This document shows, piece by piece, positions 33,385-45,884 of a stretch of 64,000 nt of DNA; the first letter of the stretch is position 1; each line of letters starts with the position of its first letter. Both the position numbers and the translations under genes were made by a program. This stretch comes from Serratia surfactantfaciens (lineage in GTDB: Bacteria > Pseudomonadota > Gammaproteobacteria > Enterobacterales > Enterobacteriaceae), in the NCBI RefSeq assembly GCF_001642805.2, contig NZ_CP016948.1:4712001-4776000 (forward strand), written 5' to 3'. The notes under the pieces are model-generated. The model worked only from the letters and a program-made list of their open reading frames with translations, did no database searches and was not told where the DNA came from.

Positions 33385-34659
33385 ATGAGCAAGAAACTGA
33401 TCGGTACTCTTATCGCGTTGGTTGCCATCTTCTCCCTATTAATTTTGTTGATTGCCATTAATTTCGGCGGCGTAAAAGATCGTTATAAGCAGATCGAACC
33501 CAATCTGGACAATTACTCGGTGGCCGAGATCCTTTTTTTGGCGTTCGAAAGGAGCAAAACCGCGTTGCTGCTCAGTGAAAATAACGACTACGACGCCTTC
33601 CTGATCAAAAAGAAAATCTTTTACTCAAAGATCCAGATCCTGGAGAGCCGCTCGACCTTCAGCGACTCATTTTATTACGACGACGAATTTATCAAGAATG
33701 TTGCACTGCTGAAGCAACAGTACCGCACGTTAGACGGTCTCTCCGCCGGCTTGCTGGCGGGGCAGAAAAGCAAGGCGGATATTCTCGCCTATATGGATGA
33801 CATCGAAGGCACGCTGGTTGATATCCAGGAGATTATCTATCGGATACAGATCAAAAACTTTACCGAAGTGAAAGGCATCATCCAGGATAATTCGAGTAAA
33901 GCCGAGATGTTCGCCTTCTTTTCGCTGATTTTGGTATTCCTGATGATGTTCCTGGTGTTGAGAAATGCCTTCTCATTAAAAGAGATCATCAAGAACAAGA
34001 ACATTTTCATCTCTTCCATCTACCACGAGATCGCCGGCTCGACCCAGGCTATCGTCATTGCCGCGGACATCATGGAGCATGAGCTGGCGCAGGAGGAGCT
34101 GAAAAAAGAGGCCCGCCTGATTTCCTATCACGGCAATAAGATAGCCGAACAAACGCGCGAGGTGATGGATTACTCGCGGCTTGAGATGGGGGAGGTCAAA
34201 GTCAATATTTCCACCTTCCGGCTGAATGACGTGGTGGACGATGCCGTGACCGGTATCGGCACCGGGCGCGGCAACCGCCTCGAGATCCACCGTTCGTCTT
34301 ATCGTGCGTCTATCGGCTCCGATAAGTACAAGCTCTACCGGATAATGGCCAATTTGCTCAGTAATGCGGACAAGTTTACGCACCACGGCGTGGTCAGCCT
34401 CAATGTGAAGGTGTGCCACGGCCATCTGTATTTACGGGTGAAAGACAATGGCATTGGGTTTAACGTCAATAATCTGGATCGGTTATATAAGGCGTTTAAC
34501 CAGGGCGTAGAAAAAGAAACGCGGCAGGGATTGGGGCTGGGGCTGACCATTATCAAAAATTATGTCACGACGATGAAAGGCACCATCAGGGTTAAATCTG
34601 TCGAAGGCGTTGGCTCATCGTTTTTTATTCGCATTCCGGTCAAGCTAATTAAAGAATAG
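33385..34659 (+). CDS. Membrane sensor histidine kinase
   Basis: The 424-residue product has membrane helices near residues 5-27 and 175-193, and between them an extracytoplasmic helical domain of about 145 residues with no recognised fold. The dimerisation box is SSIYHEIAGSTQ with the phospho-accepting H214. The ATPase domain has the N box NLLSNADKF (323-331), the G1 box DNGIGF (354-359) and the G2 box GLGLGL (382-387). It has no HAMP, PAS or receiver domain. The start at 33385 follows the previous stop by one base; an earlier in-frame ATG lies inside the upstream gene. The 3' end overlaps the convergent response regulator by 15 bases. S. marcescens has a described pair named EepS/EepR; I cannot tell from sequence whether this is it. 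Confidence 0.9.
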   Translation: MSKKLIGTLIALVAIFSLLILLIAINFGGVKDRYKQIEPNLDNYSVAEILFLAFERSKTALLLSENNDYDAFLIKKKIFYSKIQILESRSTFSDSFYYDDEFIKNVALLKQQYRTLDGLSAGLLAGQKSKADILAYMDDIEGTLVDIQEIIYRIQIKNFTEVKGIIQDNSSKAEMFAFFSLILVFLMMFLVLRNAFSLKEIIKNKNIFISSIYHEIAGSTQAIVIAADIMEHELAQEELKKEARLISYHGNKIAEQTREVMDYSRLEMGEVKVNISTFRLNDVVDDAVTGIGTGRGNRLEIHRSSYRASIGSDKYKLYRIMANLLSNADKFTHHGVVSLNVKVCHGHLYLRVKDNGIGFNVNNLDRLYKAFNQGVEKETRQGLGLGLTIIKNYVTTMKGTIRVKSVEGVGSSFFIRIPVKLIKE

Positions 34660-35424
34660 GTTCGACAGCAGCAGTGAGGAGATAATCAGCGGTTTGGTCG
34701 GTTTTTCCACCAGGTGCACGTCATAGTGCAGGATCATGTCGCCGATGTTCTTCTCGTAGTGGTTCAGTTGGCCGGTGAGAATAATGATGCGGGCGTGCGG
34801 ATCGAGGGCGTCTTTAATTTTCTTCACCACGCGTTCGGAGGTCTCGCCGAAGTCCAACAGCCAGTCCAAAATAAACGCCTCAAAGGACTGCTGCTCCAGC
34901 GCGGCCAGCATGGCGTCCGCCGTTTGGAAGGTTTCGGTCTCAATGCCGTATCGGCTGGCGATCTTCTTCAGAAGTTCGAGGATATCGCTGTCATTATCCA
35001 GGATGGCGATGCGCGGGGCCGGCAGAAAGTCTATCTTGTTGACTCTATACAGCGGTAATTCGGCCTGCGTATCTCGGCTGGTATTGATGATGAAAAGATC
35101 GTCTTTTTTGCAGGCGTAGGTTTCGTCGTCGTTTGCGTGTGTGACCGGGTGTTGGTCGACCTCAATTTTACAGCGCTTGTGAATGCTGTTCATGATAAAG
35201 ACGCCGTTATGCGTCCTTTGGCCGGCAAACGGCTCGTTGAAATACTGAAAAACCTTTTTCACTTCGTCGAGGGTGATGCCTCTTTTGCCATCCAGTTTCT
35301 GTTTGGCGCTGTTGTATTGAAGATTCAGTATGTTGGCCATCGTGGAGGCATGTTTTCTGTCGCCAACTCCTTTCAGAGTGAGCAACGCGCTGATTGCATC
35401 GATGTAATTTGGCGTTTTCTTCAT
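34645..35424 (-). CDS. Response regulator with N-terminal BetR-like HTH and C-terminal receiver
   Basis: The 259-residue product has the reverse of the usual order. Residues 1-65 (YIDAISALLTLKGVGDRKHA, then STMANILNLQYNSAKQKLDG) look like a BetR-type helix-turn-helix. A linker of about 70 residues follows. Residues 137-259 form a receiver: acidic pocket D143 and D145 (AILDNDSD), phospho-acceptor D187 (ILDW), T217 (LTGQ) and K241 (EKPTKP). All the phosphorylation residues are present. It is convergent with the kinase and overlaps it tail to tail, an arrangement that makes each mRNA antisense to the end of the other. It is the obvious partner of the kinase. Targets are unknown, and direct DNA binding is inferred from the HTH. 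Confidence 0.82.
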   Translation of the reverse strand: MKKTPNYIDAISALLTLKGVGDRKHASTMANILNLQYNSAKQKLDGKRGITLDEVKKVFQYFNEPFAGQRTHNGVFIMNSIHKRCKIEVDQHPVTHANDDETYACKKDDLFIINTSRDTQAELPLYRVNKIDFLPAPRIAILDNDSDILELLKKIASRYGIETETFQTADAMLAALEQQSFEAFILDWLLDFGETSERVVKKIKDALDPHARIIILTGQLNHYEKNIGDMILHYDVHLVEKPTKPLIISSLLLSNLFFN

Positions 35425-36166
35425 GACAACCCTGGCTTTTTTGATGTTGACCGCGAGCGTTGCAAAATCTGCGCGAGGACCCGTGCTGGATTATAGATGA
35501 AGCCTCGGGTATTGCGGTGATATCAGTTTGATTTTCCTTGGCAAACTCAAAACACACTCGATATCAAATAAAAAAACACTCAAAAGACATTCACATTTAA
35601 TCGTTTATATGATTAATTAGCGCACATACTGTGTGATTCGCGTCCTGGGGGGGTGCCAGTCTCACAAAATAAACCGCCTGCTCTTGTCCGTAAGCAGGGA
35701 GCAGGCGGCAAAAAGATCCGCGGCCAACACCAGGGCCATTGGCAGCACCGGGGATTATCCTTCAAGCTTCTCTTGTCGCCGTACCTTCTTTGCTGTGCCT
35801 TCTTTTTCCATGCTCTCCACTGTCTGTGGTAACCGCCGCCCTTTGCATCTCACTCTGAGTTATTGCAGAACGCTGTTACTCCTGTCAGCTGAGTCGCCAA
35901 AACTGCCTGTCCACATGCCCCACCGGCGCAAATTCAAAAGAGAATGCGGCGTCGCCGTTGGTGAGGAACCGGAGTCGCGCAGAGAATCTCTGCGCGATCC
36001 GGGGTGGGATAAGGCGGGGCCATCGAGAGGGTAACGGCCCCGGCCGGCGCCGGGTTTGGCGGCTGGCAACGTCACTATAATCGGCGCGTTTGTCGGCGCC
36101 AGCACCACCGTTCGGCATTGCGCGACCGCTCCAGCGTTTTCTTCACACGGCGGCAAACGTTGCCGT
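35425..36166. other. 742-base region between the response regulator and thiH, with two long inverted repeats
   Basis: 35500-35640 is A/T-rich and should hold the response regulator promoter; GATATCA occurs twice there (about 35520 and 35561). CCGCCTGCTC (35674-35683) pairs perfectly with 35699-35708 and, read on the minus strand, is followed by TTTATTTT, a possible terminator. CGCGCAGAGA (35976-35985) pairs perfectly with 35987-35996, flanked by further pairing CCGGA/TCCGG. Reading frames on both strands here have no family resemblance or ribosome site and are not accepted. Confidence 0.6.
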
Positions 36167-37303
36167 TTATTGCGCGCCGCGTCCCAGATAACCGTCCCAG
36201 TCTTTCCACACCGGCTGCAGCCCGGCGTTGCTGATGGCCTCGGCGACCTGCTGCGGCGTGCGGCCGTCGTGCGGCTCGAACTGCTCCAGCTCAGGCGGCA
36301 CGTCGTCGGCATAGCCGCCGGGTTGCGTCTTGGATCCGGCGCTGACGCTGTTGATCGCCACCGGGATCATATGATCGCGGAAGTACGGCGACTCACGCGT
36401 AGACAGCGACAGCTCAACATCCGGCGCGAACAGCCGGAAGGCGCAGATCAGTTGCACCAGCTGAGGCTCGCTCATGATAGACGCCGGTTCGATGCCGCCG
36501 GCGCAGGGGCGCAGGCGTGGAAACGAGATCGAGTAACGGCTCTGCCAGTAGGTTTGCTGCAGGTAGAACAGATGTTCCGCCAGCAGGTAGCAGTCGGTGC
36601 GCCAGCTGTTGGACAGGCCGATCAACGCGCCGAGGCCGATCTTGTCGATCCCGGCGCGCCCCAGGCGATCCGGCGTGGCCAGGCGCCAATGGAAATCCTG
36701 CTTCTGGCCGCGCAGGTGGTGCTGCAGATAGGTGGCCGGATGGTAGGTTTCCTGATACACCAGCACGCCGTCCAGGCCCAGCGTTTTCAGTTCGGCGTAC
36801 TCTTCTTGCGCCAGCGGCTGCACTTCCATCATCAACGAGCTGAAATGGCGGCGGATCGCCGGAATGTGCTGGCGGAAATAGTCCATGCCGACCTTGGTCT
36901 GATGTTCGCCGGTGACCAGCAACAGATGTTCGAACCCCAACGCCTGGATGGCTGCGCATTCGCGGGCGATCTCCGCCGCATCCAGCGTTTTGCGCTTGAT
37001 GCGGTTGCTCATCGAAAAGCCGCAGTAGGTGCAGTCGTTGGCGCACAGGTTGGACAGGTACAGCGGCACATAGAAGCTGACGACGTTGCCGAACCGCTGC
37101 CGGGTCAGCTGCTGCGCGCGCTGCGCCAGCGGTTCCAGGTACGGCGCGGCGGCGGGGGAGATCAGCGCCATAAAGTCGTCGCGCGTCAGCTTGTCGGCGT
37201 TCAACGCACGTTCCACGTCGCGCGCGGTTTTGCCGTTGATGCGCAGCGTAATGTCGTCCCAATCCAGCTGTTGCCAGCGGCTACTGAAGTCGTCGGCCAT
37301 CAC
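36167..37303 (-). CDS. thiH: 2-iminoacetate synthase ThiH
   Basis: ThiH is a radical SAM enzyme that cleaves tyrosine to give dehydroglycine (2-iminoacetate) for the thiazole of thiamine, working with ThiG. The 378-residue product (E. coli 377) has the iron-sulfur motif CANDCTYC with cysteines 87, 91 and 94. This aerobe/facultative route contrasts with ThiO of obligate aerobes. The start overlaps the thiG stop by four bases. It is the last gene of the thiCEFSGH operon, and the next 460 bases hold no gene. A second in-frame ATG one codon later is equally possible as start. Confidence 0.95.
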   Translation of the reverse strand: MMADDFSSRWQQLDWDDITLRINGKTARDVERALNADKLTRDDFMALISPAAAPYLEPLAQRAQQLTRQRFGNVVSFYVPLYLSNLCANDCTYCGFSMSNRIKRKTLDAAEIARECAAIQALGFEHLLLVTGEHQTKVGMDYFRQHIPAIRRHFSSLMMEVQPLAQEEYAELKTLGLDGVLVYQETYHPATYLQHHLRGQKQDFHWRLATPDRLGRAGIDKIGLGALIGLSNSWRTDCYLLAEHLFYLQQTYWQSRYSISFPRLRPCAGGIEPASIMSEPQLVQLICAFRLFAPDVELSLSTRESPYFRDHMIPVAINSVSAGSKTQPGGYADDVPPELEQFEPHDGRTPQQVAEAISNAGLQPVWKDWDGYLGRGAQ

Positions 37304-38079
37304 TGCGCCTCCTCGGGTTGGCTGAGGAAGGCGGTCAGCGGGCTGGAGGCGATCGCGCCGCGCTGGCTCGCGCCTAACCCGGCGCTGCGCGCCAGCTCAC
37401 CGGCCTCCAGCGCCAGGCGAAACGCCCGCGCCATTTGCACCGGATCGCGCGCCACGGCGATGGCGGTATTCACCAGCACCGCGTCGGCGCCCAGCTCCAT
37501 CGCTTCCAGCGCGTGGCTCGGCGCGCCGATGCCGGCGTCGACCACCACCGGCACCCTGGCTTGCTCAATGATGATCTCGAGGAAGTCGCGGGTGCGCAGA
37601 CCGCGATTCGATCCGATAGGGGAACCGAGCGGCATCACCGCCGCACAGCCCACCTCTTCCAGCCGCTTGCACAGCACCGGATCGGCGCCGCAGTAAGGCA
37701 GCACGACAAACCCGTCTTTCACCAGCGTTTCCGCCGCCTTCAGCGTTTCTATCGGATCCGGCAGCAGGTATTTCACATCGGGATGGATCTCCAGTTTCAC
37801 CCAGTGGGTGCCGAGCGCTTCGCGCGCCAGCCGGGCGGCGAACACCGCCTCGGCGGCGGTTTTGGCGCCGGAGGTGTTGGGCAACAGCCTGACGCCCAAC
37901 TGCTGCAGCGGCGCCAAAATGGCGTCATTGCCGCCGCGCAGATCGACGCGCTTCATGGCCATGGTCACCAGCTGCGAACCGGAGGCCGCCAGCGCCTCCA
38001 GCATCAACGCCGGCGTGGCGAACTTGCCGGTGCCGGTGAACAGACGAGAAGAGAAAGTGGTATCGGCGATTTTCAGCAT
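37300..38079 (-). CDS. thiG: Thiazole synthase ThiG
   Basis: ThiG condenses 1-deoxyxylulose-5-phosphate, 2-iminoacetate and sulfur from ThiS thiocarboxylate into the thiazole phosphate. The 259-residue product (E. coli 256) is a TIM barrel beginning [29 protein letters not shown] near residues 41-49 carries the lysine region, and [20 protein letters not shown] near 132-151 leads into the phosphate-binding VVDAGIG. An upstream in-frame ATG (38121) would overlap thiS and is not in the family. It sits one base after thiS and overlaps thiH by four. Confidence 0.95.
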   Translation of the reverse strand: MLKIADTTFSSRLFTGTGKFATPALMLEALAASGSQLVTMAMKRVDLRGGNDAILAPLQQLGVRLLPNTSGAKTAAEAVFAARLAREALGTHWVKLEIHPDVKYLLPDPIETLKAAETLVKDGFVVLPYCGADPVLCKRLEEVGCAAVMPLGSPIGSNRGLRTRDFLEIIIEQARVPVVVDAGIGAPSHALEAMELGADAVLVNTAIAVARDPVQMARAFRLALEAGELARSAGLGASQRGAIASSPLTAFLSQPEEAQ

Positions 38080-38080
38080 G

Positions 38081-38281
38081 TCAGCCTCCGGCGATCGCTT
38101 GAAACAGCAAAATGTCGTCACCGTCCTGCACCAAATGGTTGGCCCAGTCGGCGCGCGGGATGATGGTTTGGTTGATCGCCAGCGCGGTGCCCGGCTGGTG
38201 GCGTTCCAGTTGGCTCAGCAGGGCGGCGACGCTGAGCGGCTGCGCCAGCTCCAGCGGTTGATCGTTCAAACGGATCTTCAT
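38081..38281 (-). CDS. thiS: Thiamine sulfur carrier protein ThiS
   Basis: ThiS is a ubiquitin-fold carrier. ThiF adenylates its C-terminal glycine, which then holds the sulfur as a thiocarboxylate for ThiG. The 66-residue product ends in AIAGG, the required Gly-Gly tail, and starts [14 protein letters not shown]. The open frame extends five codons upstream, but MKI is the family start. It overlaps thiF by four bases. Confidence 0.95.
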   Translation of the reverse strand: MKIRLNDQPLELAQPLSVAALLSQLERHQPGTALAINQTIIPRADWANHLVQDGDDILLFQAIAGG

Positions 38282-39019
38282 GCCGCGCCTCCGCATACCG
38301 GGCAGGCGCGGGCCTGGCTCAGTTGCAGCGTGCTCCAGCTTTGTTGCTTGCCGTCGAACAACCGCAGTTTGCCGCTGAGGGGGGAAGGCATGCCGGCCAA
38401 CATCTTGATGGCCTCCAGCGCTTGCAGGGTGCCGATCACGCCCACCACCGGGCCAAGCACCCCGGCGGTGCGGCAGTTGCGCTGCGGCTCTTCCTGCTCC
38501 GGGTACAGGCAGGCATAGCAGCCGTGCACGTAGGGCGGCTCGAGCACCAGCAGCTGGCCGCTGAAACCGACGGCGCTGCCGCTGATCAGCGGTTTGGCGG
38601 CGGCGATGCAGGCGGCATTGACCTCATGACGGGTCGCCATATTGTCGCAGCAGTCCAGCACCAGATCTGCGCGGGCGACCGCGTCGCGCAGCGCTTGCCC
38701 CTGTAGCCGCTGCGCCAGCGGGATGAGCTCCACCAAAGGGTTCAGCGCCTGCAAATGGCGCTGCGCCAGCGCCGCCTTGCCTGTGGCGGTATCGGCGCTG
38801 CGGTAAAGGATTTGTCGCTGCAGATTGGTGACGTGCAGCTGGTCGTCGTCGGCCAGCAGCAGCGTGCCGACGCCGGCGGCGGCCAGATACAGTGAAGCCG
38901 GGGAGCCGAGCCCCCCGAGGCCGACGATTAACACTGTGGCGCGCTTGAGTTTCTCCTGGCCTTCCGGGCCGACGTCCTCCAGCAGCAGCTGGCGGCTGTA
39001 GCGCAAAAACTCCCGATCG

Positions 39020-39027
<8 letters not shown>
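38278..39027 (-). CDS. thiF: ThiS adenylyltransferase ThiF
   Basis: ThiF activates the ThiS C terminus with ATP, in the E1/MoeB superfamily, and exchanges AMP for sulfur. The 249-residue product (E. coli 251) has the nucleotide loop [15 protein letters not shown] near residues 34-48 and the conserved NLQRQILY near 67-74. [10 protein letters not shown] carries the family cysteine. Structural zinc cysteines lie in CYACLYP and the C-terminal CPVCGG. It overlaps thiE by eight bases and thiS by four, so the operon is translationally coupled throughout. Confidence 0.95.
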
Positions 39028-41615
<2,588 letters not shown>

Positions 41616-41728
41616 CTACCAGTGTGTTGGGTTGGGAAAGTTGCTTGTCTGGAGTTCGGAGGGAGTAATGATGGTGGCCGATAAGGCAGGGCGCCCGCAA
41701 AAAGAGGGTCGTGCCTGTGGCGATAGAT

Positions 41729-41851
41729 TACTCTTGTTCCCTTCGCGGGTATTAACCCGATCAGGTTCCGCGGATCCCGAATTAACGGTCTCAGCCTGGC
41801 TGATTCGATGAACAAATCAGGCGCTAGGCACTCCGACAAGATGCCCCCCAG
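41729..41851 (-). ncRNA. TPP riboswitch (THI element) of thiCEFSGH
   Basis: Read on the minus strand, the segment has the hallmarks of the THI box: CGGAGTGCC, then GGCTGAGA, ACCTGATCGGGTTAATACC and GCGAAGGGAACAAG. These form the two helical arms that grip the pyrimidine and pyrophosphate of thiamine diphosphate. It lies 123 bases before the thiC start. High TPP should switch off the operon. Whether this happens by hiding the ribosome site or by termination cannot be read from the sequence. Confidence 0.95.
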
Positions 41852-41884
41852 TATAGGAGGGATAAGAAAAAAAACTATAAAATT

Positions 41885-42388
41885 TTAACGCGCCGGATCC
41901 AGCGCCTGGTCCGGCAGCGGTTGCTGCGCGGCTTCCGCCTCCAGCAGGATCAGCTTATCTTCCAGCGCAAAGCGCGCCGCCAGCGTTTCGCCGATATCCG
42001 ACAGGGCCTGATGGAACTCCAGACAAACCTCCTGATCGATATCCACTTCGGTATAGCGATCGTGGAACGCCATGATCTGTTCGGTATTGGCCCACAGCTT
42101 GGGATAGATGTTCACCGCCAGCGACATTTTCGGACTGGCCGCGCCTTCCACTTGTTTGATAATTCTGTCATAGATATGAAAATGCCCTGCGGAGAGATAA
42201 TCCACCAGGTTGTGGCAAAAGTTCTCCAGCGCTTTTTCATTCAGCGGCGTATGCTTTTCTTTATTCGGTTTGAGGCCTACCAGCGTGCAGTAAGCGACCA
42301 GCAACTGCTTGCGGGCCTGAAGCCATTGATCAACTAATTCATTACTACCGCCAACGCGCTGAGTCAGCCTTTCCAAACGGTTGAGCAT
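41885..42388 (-). CDS. rsd: Regulator of sigma D (anti-sigma-70 factor) Rsd
   Basis: Rsd binds sigma-70 in stationary phase and helps alternative sigma factors gain RNA polymerase; in E. coli it also activates the (p)ppGpp hydrolase SpoT. The 167-residue product (E. coli 158) is an all-helical protein starting [20 protein letters not shown]. The conserved [15 protein letters not shown] and [18 protein letters not shown] regions can be read. An upstream open extension to 42502 overlaps the divergent nudC promoter and has no family support. It is divergent from nudC, as in E. coli. Confidence 0.93.
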   Translation of the reverse strand: MLNRLERLTQRVGGSNELVDQWLQARKQLLVAYCTLVGLKPNKEKHTPLNEKALENFCHNLVDYLSAGHFHIYDRIIKQVEGAASPKMSLAVNIYPKLWANTEQIMAFHDRYTEVDIDQEVCLEFHQALSDIGETLAARFALEDKLILLEAEAAQQPLPDQALDPAR

Positions 42389-42489
42389 GTTTGACTCCGT
42401 GTAAGTAATAAAAGTAACCGGTAAGTTATTAAAATGTAACAAAGCCGATTCGTAGAGTGCCAGTGAAGCTGAGGTTGTGCAACAACGAT

Positions 42490-43257
42490 ATGGAACTTGC
42501 ATTAACGGGCAATGAAAACGGCTGGTGGATCGTCAGCCATGAAAGCAAACTTTGGTTACCGAACGGTGAATTGCCGTCGGGAACGGCCGCCGCCCTCGGG
42601 CTGCAGGGCCACATGGCGCGCACCATCGGTGAATGGGAGGGCGCGCCGGTTTGGCTGGTGCGCCAGGCGATGCCGCGGGAGATGGGCTCGGTGCGTCAGC
42701 TGTTGGATCAGGATCGCGGCTTGTTCCAGCTAGCCGGGCGCGGCGTGCAGCTGGCGGATTTCTACCGCTCCCATCGCTATTGCGGCTACTGCGGCCATGA
42801 GATGCACCTCAGCCGCACCGAAAGCGCCTGCCTGTGCGGCCATTGCAAGGAGCGCTACTACCCGCAGATCGCGCCCTGCGTGATCGTCGCCATTCGGCGC
42901 GAGGATCAGATCCTGCTGGCGCAGCACGTGCGCCATCGCGGCGGCATTCACACGGTGCTGGCCGGCTTCGTCGAAGTGGGCGAAACGCTGGAACAGGCGG
43001 TGGCGCGTGAAGTGATGGAAGAGAGCAACATTGAAATCAAAAACCTGCGCTATGTCACTTCGCAACCCTGGCCGTTCCCGCACTCGCTGATGATGGCCTT
43101 TATGGCCGATTACCATCAGGGCGAAATCCGTCACGATCCCAAAGAGTTGCTCAACGCCGGCTGGTATCGTTACGACCAATTGCCGCTGTTGCCGCCGCCC
43201 GGCACCGTGGCACGCCGCTTGATTGAGGACACCGTGGCGCTGTGCCGGGCAGAATAA
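42490..43257 (+). CDS. nudC: NAD-capped RNA hydrolase / NADH pyrophosphatase NudC
   Basis: NudC hydrolyses NADH and removes NAD caps from RNA 5' ends, leaving a 5' monophosphate. The 255-residue product (E. coli 257) has a four-cysteine zinc site (YCGYCGHEM with CLCGHC, residues about 97-121). The complete Nudix box is [20 protein letters not shown], with the RExxEE metal residues, and the NADH-specific [11 protein letters not shown] motif follows. The ATG at 42490 is chosen because [13 protein letters not shown] fits the E. coli start. An in-frame GTG at 42457 or TTG at 42475 nearer a GAGG cannot be excluded. Confidence 0.95.
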   Translation: MELALTGNENGWWIVSHESKLWLPNGELPSGTAAALGLQGHMARTIGEWEGAPVWLVRQAMPREMGSVRQLLDQDRGLFQLAGRGVQLADFYRSHRYCGYCGHEMHLSRTESACLCGHCKERYYPQIAPCVIVAIRREDQILLAQHVRHRGGIHTVLAGFVEVGETLEQAVAREVMEESNIEIKNLRYVTSQPWPFPHSLMMAFMADYHQGEIRHDPKELLNAGWYRYDQLPLLPPPGTVARRLIEDTVALCRAE

Positions 43258-43295
43258 TGTACAATGGCCGGCAGATTATTAAGGGAGCCCCATAA

Positions 43296-44360
43296 ATGAC
43301 TGAGTTGAAGAACGATCGTTACCTGCGCGCGCTGTTGCGTCAGCCGGTGGATGTGACCCCCGTATGGATGATGCGCCAGGCCGGTCGTTATTTACCGGAG
43401 TACAAGGCAACCCGCGCCCAGGCCGGTGATTTCATGTCGCTGTGCAAGAACGCGGAGCTGGCCTGTGAGGTCACGCTGCAGCCGCTGCGCCGCTATGCGC
43501 TGGACGCCGCCATCCTGTTCTCCGACATTCTCACCATTCCTGACGCCATGGGGCTTGGCCTGTACTTTGAAGCCGGCGAAGGTCCGCGTTTCAGCTCACC
43601 CGTCACCTGTCGTGCCGACGTCGACAAACTGCCGGTGTTCGATCCGGAAGTGGAGCTGGGCTATGTGATGAACGCGGTGCGCACCATCCGCCGCGAGCTG
43701 AAGGGCGAAGTGCCGTTGATCGGCTTTTCCGGCAGCCCGTGGACGCTGGCGACTTACATGGTCGAGGGCGGCAGCAGCAAGGCTTTCACCAAGCTGAAGA
43801 AGATGATGTATGCCGAACCGGCGACGCTGCACCTGTTGCTGGACAAGCTGGCGGACAGCGTGATTCTGTACCTCAACGCCCAGATCAAGGCCGGTGCGCA
43901 GTCGGTGATGGTGTTCGACACCTGGGGCGGCGTACTGACCGGGCGCGACTACCGCGAGTTCTCTTTGCACTACATGCACAAGATCGTCGATGGTCTGCTG
44001 CGTGAAAACGACGGCCGCCGCGTGCCGGTGACGCTGTTCACCAAAGGCGGCGGGCAATGGCTGGAGGCGATGGCCGCCACCGGCTGCGACGCGCTGGGGC
44101 TGGACTGGACCACCGACATCGCCGACGCGCGCCGTCGCGTAGGCGACAAAGTGGCGCTGCAGGGCAATATGGATCCGTCGATGCTCTATGCTTCTCCGGC
44201 GCGCATCGCGGAAGAAGTGGAGACCATTCTGGCCGGTTTCGGCCACGGCAACGGTCATGTATTCAACCTGGGCCACGGCATCCATCAGGATGTGCCGCCG
44301 GAGCACGCCGGCGCCTTCGTCGAGGCGGTGCACGCGCAGTCGGCGAAATACCACCGCTGA
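43296..44360 (+). CDS. hemE: Uroporphyrinogen decarboxylase HemE
   Basis: HemE removes four carboxyl groups from uroporphyrinogen III to give coproporphyrinogen III in heme synthesis. The 354-residue product equals the E. coli length. It shows the N-terminal signature [16 protein letters not shown] near residues 22-37, [13 protein letters not shown] with the catalytic aspartate near 72-84, and the second signature [16 protein letters not shown] near 149-164. It follows nudC after 38 bases and is followed by nfi after 18, the enterobacterial order. Confidence 0.97.
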   Translation: MTELKNDRYLRALLRQPVDVTPVWMMRQAGRYLPEYKATRAQAGDFMSLCKNAELACEVTLQPLRRYALDAAILFSDILTIPDAMGLGLYFEAGEGPRFSSPVTCRADVDKLPVFDPEVELGYVMNAVRTIRRELKGEVPLIGFSGSPWTLATYMVEGGSSKAFTKLKKMMYAEPATLHLLLDKLADSVILYLNAQIKAGAQSVMVFDTWGGVLTGRDYREFSLHYMHKIVDGLLRENDGRRVPVTLFTKGGGQWLEAMAATGCDALGLDWTTDIADARRRVGDKVALQGNMDPSMLYASPARIAEEVETILAGFGHGNGHVFNLGHGIHQDVPPEHAGAFVEAVHAQSAKYHR

Positions 44361-44378
44361 GGATCCGAGGTGACCGAT

Positions 44379-45056
44379 ATGCAGGCCCTGCGCGCCGAAC
44401 AGCTGCGGCGCGCCGCTGAAGTCATTCGCTATGACGATCTGCCGGCCGAACCGCCGGCGTTCATCGCCGGCGCCGACGTGGGCTTCGAACAAGAGGGGGC
44501 GGTGACGCGCGCCGCCATCGCCATCCTGCGCTATCCGTCGCTGGAACTGGTGGAGTATCAGGTGGCGCGCATCGCCACTGTCATGCCTTATATCCCGGGC
44601 TTCCTGTCGTTTCGCGAATACCCGGCGTTGTTGGCCGCCTGGGGGCAGCTGCAGCAGAAACCGGGGCTGATCTTCGTCGATGGGCACGGCATTTCACATC
44701 CGCGGCGCCTTGGCGTCGCCAGCCATTTCGGCCTGCTGGTCGATGTGCCGACCATCGGCGTGGCCAAGAAGCGCCTGTGCGGCAAATTTGCCCCGCTGGA
44801 CGCCGCCGTCGGCGCGTTGGCGCCGCTGGAAGATAAGGGCGAACAGCTGGGCTGGGTGTGGCGCAGCAAGGCGCGCTGCAACCCGCTGTTCATCTCTACC
44901 GGGCATCGCGTGGGCGCCGACAGCGCGCTGGCGTGGGTGCAACGCTGTATGGCAGGCTACCGTTTACCGGAGCCGACCCGCTGGGCCGACGCCATCGCAT
45001 CGCGTCGCCCGGCGTTTCAGCGCTGGTTGCAGCAGCATCCGGAGGTGTCGCGATGA
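44379..45056 (+). CDS. nfi: Deoxyinosine 3'-endonuclease (endonuclease V)
   Basis: Nfi nicks DNA one nucleotide 3' of deoxyinosine and other deaminated bases, starting their repair. The 225-residue product (E. coli 223) shows the metal aspartate in [10 protein letters not shown] near residues 33-42. [19 protein letters not shown] is the conserved strand-wedge region, and [19 protein letters not shown] carries further active-site residues. A GTG at 44370 overlaps the GAGG ribosome site; the ATG at 44379 is correctly spaced from it and is preferred. The gene sits between hemE and yjaG as in E. coli. Confidence 0.94.
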   Translation: MQALRAEQLRRAAEVIRYDDLPAEPPAFIAGADVGFEQEGAVTRAAIAILRYPSLELVEYQVARIATVMPYIPGFLSFREYPALLAAWGQLQQKPGLIFVDGHGISHPRRLGVASHFGLLVDVPTIGVAKKRLCGKFAPLDAAVGALAPLEDKGEQLGWVWRSKARCNPLFISTGHRVGADSALAWVQRCMAGYRLPEPTRWADAIASRRPAFQRWLQQHPEVSR

Positions 45057-45104
45057 GCGATTTCGGGTACACTGCGCCGCAGATAACGCGTAAGAGAGTA
45101 AATC

Positions 45105-45695
45105 ATGCTACGTAACCCGATTCATTTACGCCTGGAACGGCTCGAGGCCTGGCAACATTTGACCTTTATGGCCAGTTTGTGCGAGCGTATGTACCCGAAT
45201 TACCAGATGTTCTGCAAACAGACCGAGTTCGGCGATCCGGCGGTTTATCGCCGCATTCTGGATTTGGTGTGGGAAACGCTGGTGGTGAAGGATGCCAAGG
45301 TCAACTTCGACAGCCAGCTCGAGAAGTTGGAAGAGGCGATTCCGTCGGCGGAAGATTACGATCTTTACGGCGTTTACCCGGCAATTGATGCCTGTATCGC
45401 ATTAGGGGAACTGATCCATTCGCGGCTCGGCGGGGAGACGCTGGAGCACGCCATCGCCATCAGCGAAACATCGATTCGCACCGTGGCGATGTTGGAAATG
45501 ACCCAAGCCGGTAAGGAAATGACCGACGAAGAGTTGGAAAGTTTGCCGGCGGTAGAGGAAGAATGGGACATTCAATGGGAAATTTTCCGCCTGTTGGACG
45601 CCTGTGAAGAGCGCGATATAGACCTGATCAAGGGGCTGCGATCCGACCTGCGAGAGGCCGGTGTCAGCAACATCGGGATAAATTTAGCGCAATAA
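45105..45695 (+). CDS. yjaG: DUF416-family protein YjaG
   Basis: The 196-residue product is the conserved enterobacterial YjaG: MLRNPIHLRLERLEAWQHLT, then the conserved run ending SLCERMYPNYQMF. The DUF416 core continues through DLYGVYPAIDACIALGELIH. It is predicted helical and soluble, without signal or membrane segments. Its function is not established. It lies between nfi (48 bases upstream) and hupA (189 bases downstream), the E. coli order. Confidence 0.9.
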   Translation: MLRNPIHLRLERLEAWQHLTFMASLCERMYPNYQMFCKQTEFGDPAVYRRILDLVWETLVVKDAKVNFDSQLEKLEEAIPSAEDYDLYGVYPAIDACIALGELIHSRLGGETLEHAIAISETSIRTVAMLEMTQAGKEMTDEELESLPAVEEEWDIQWEIFRLLDACEERDIDLIKGLRSDLREAGVSNIGINLAQ

Positions 45696-45884
45696 GGCAA
45701 CAAAACGTGATTTAACGCCTGATTTGTCATGCCTTAAGGCTTCACATCCGCACCCTGTCTGGTCTACATTTGGGGGGCGTAAAAAAAGTGGCTATCGGTG
45801 CGTGTATGCAGGAGAGTGCTGTCAATCGGCATATCCGTCGCACTCGATGCTTTGCAAACGATAAACACACTGTAAGGATAACTT

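Noticed and set aside
35633..36034. 133-codon frame in the rpoC-thi interval
   Set aside because: It starts in A/T-rich promoter sequence without a ribosome site, crosses both perfect inverted repeats and has no domain pattern.
36056..36312. GC-rich frames around the thiH stop on both strands
   Set aside because: They overlap certain thiH sequence out of frame and have shadow-type composition.
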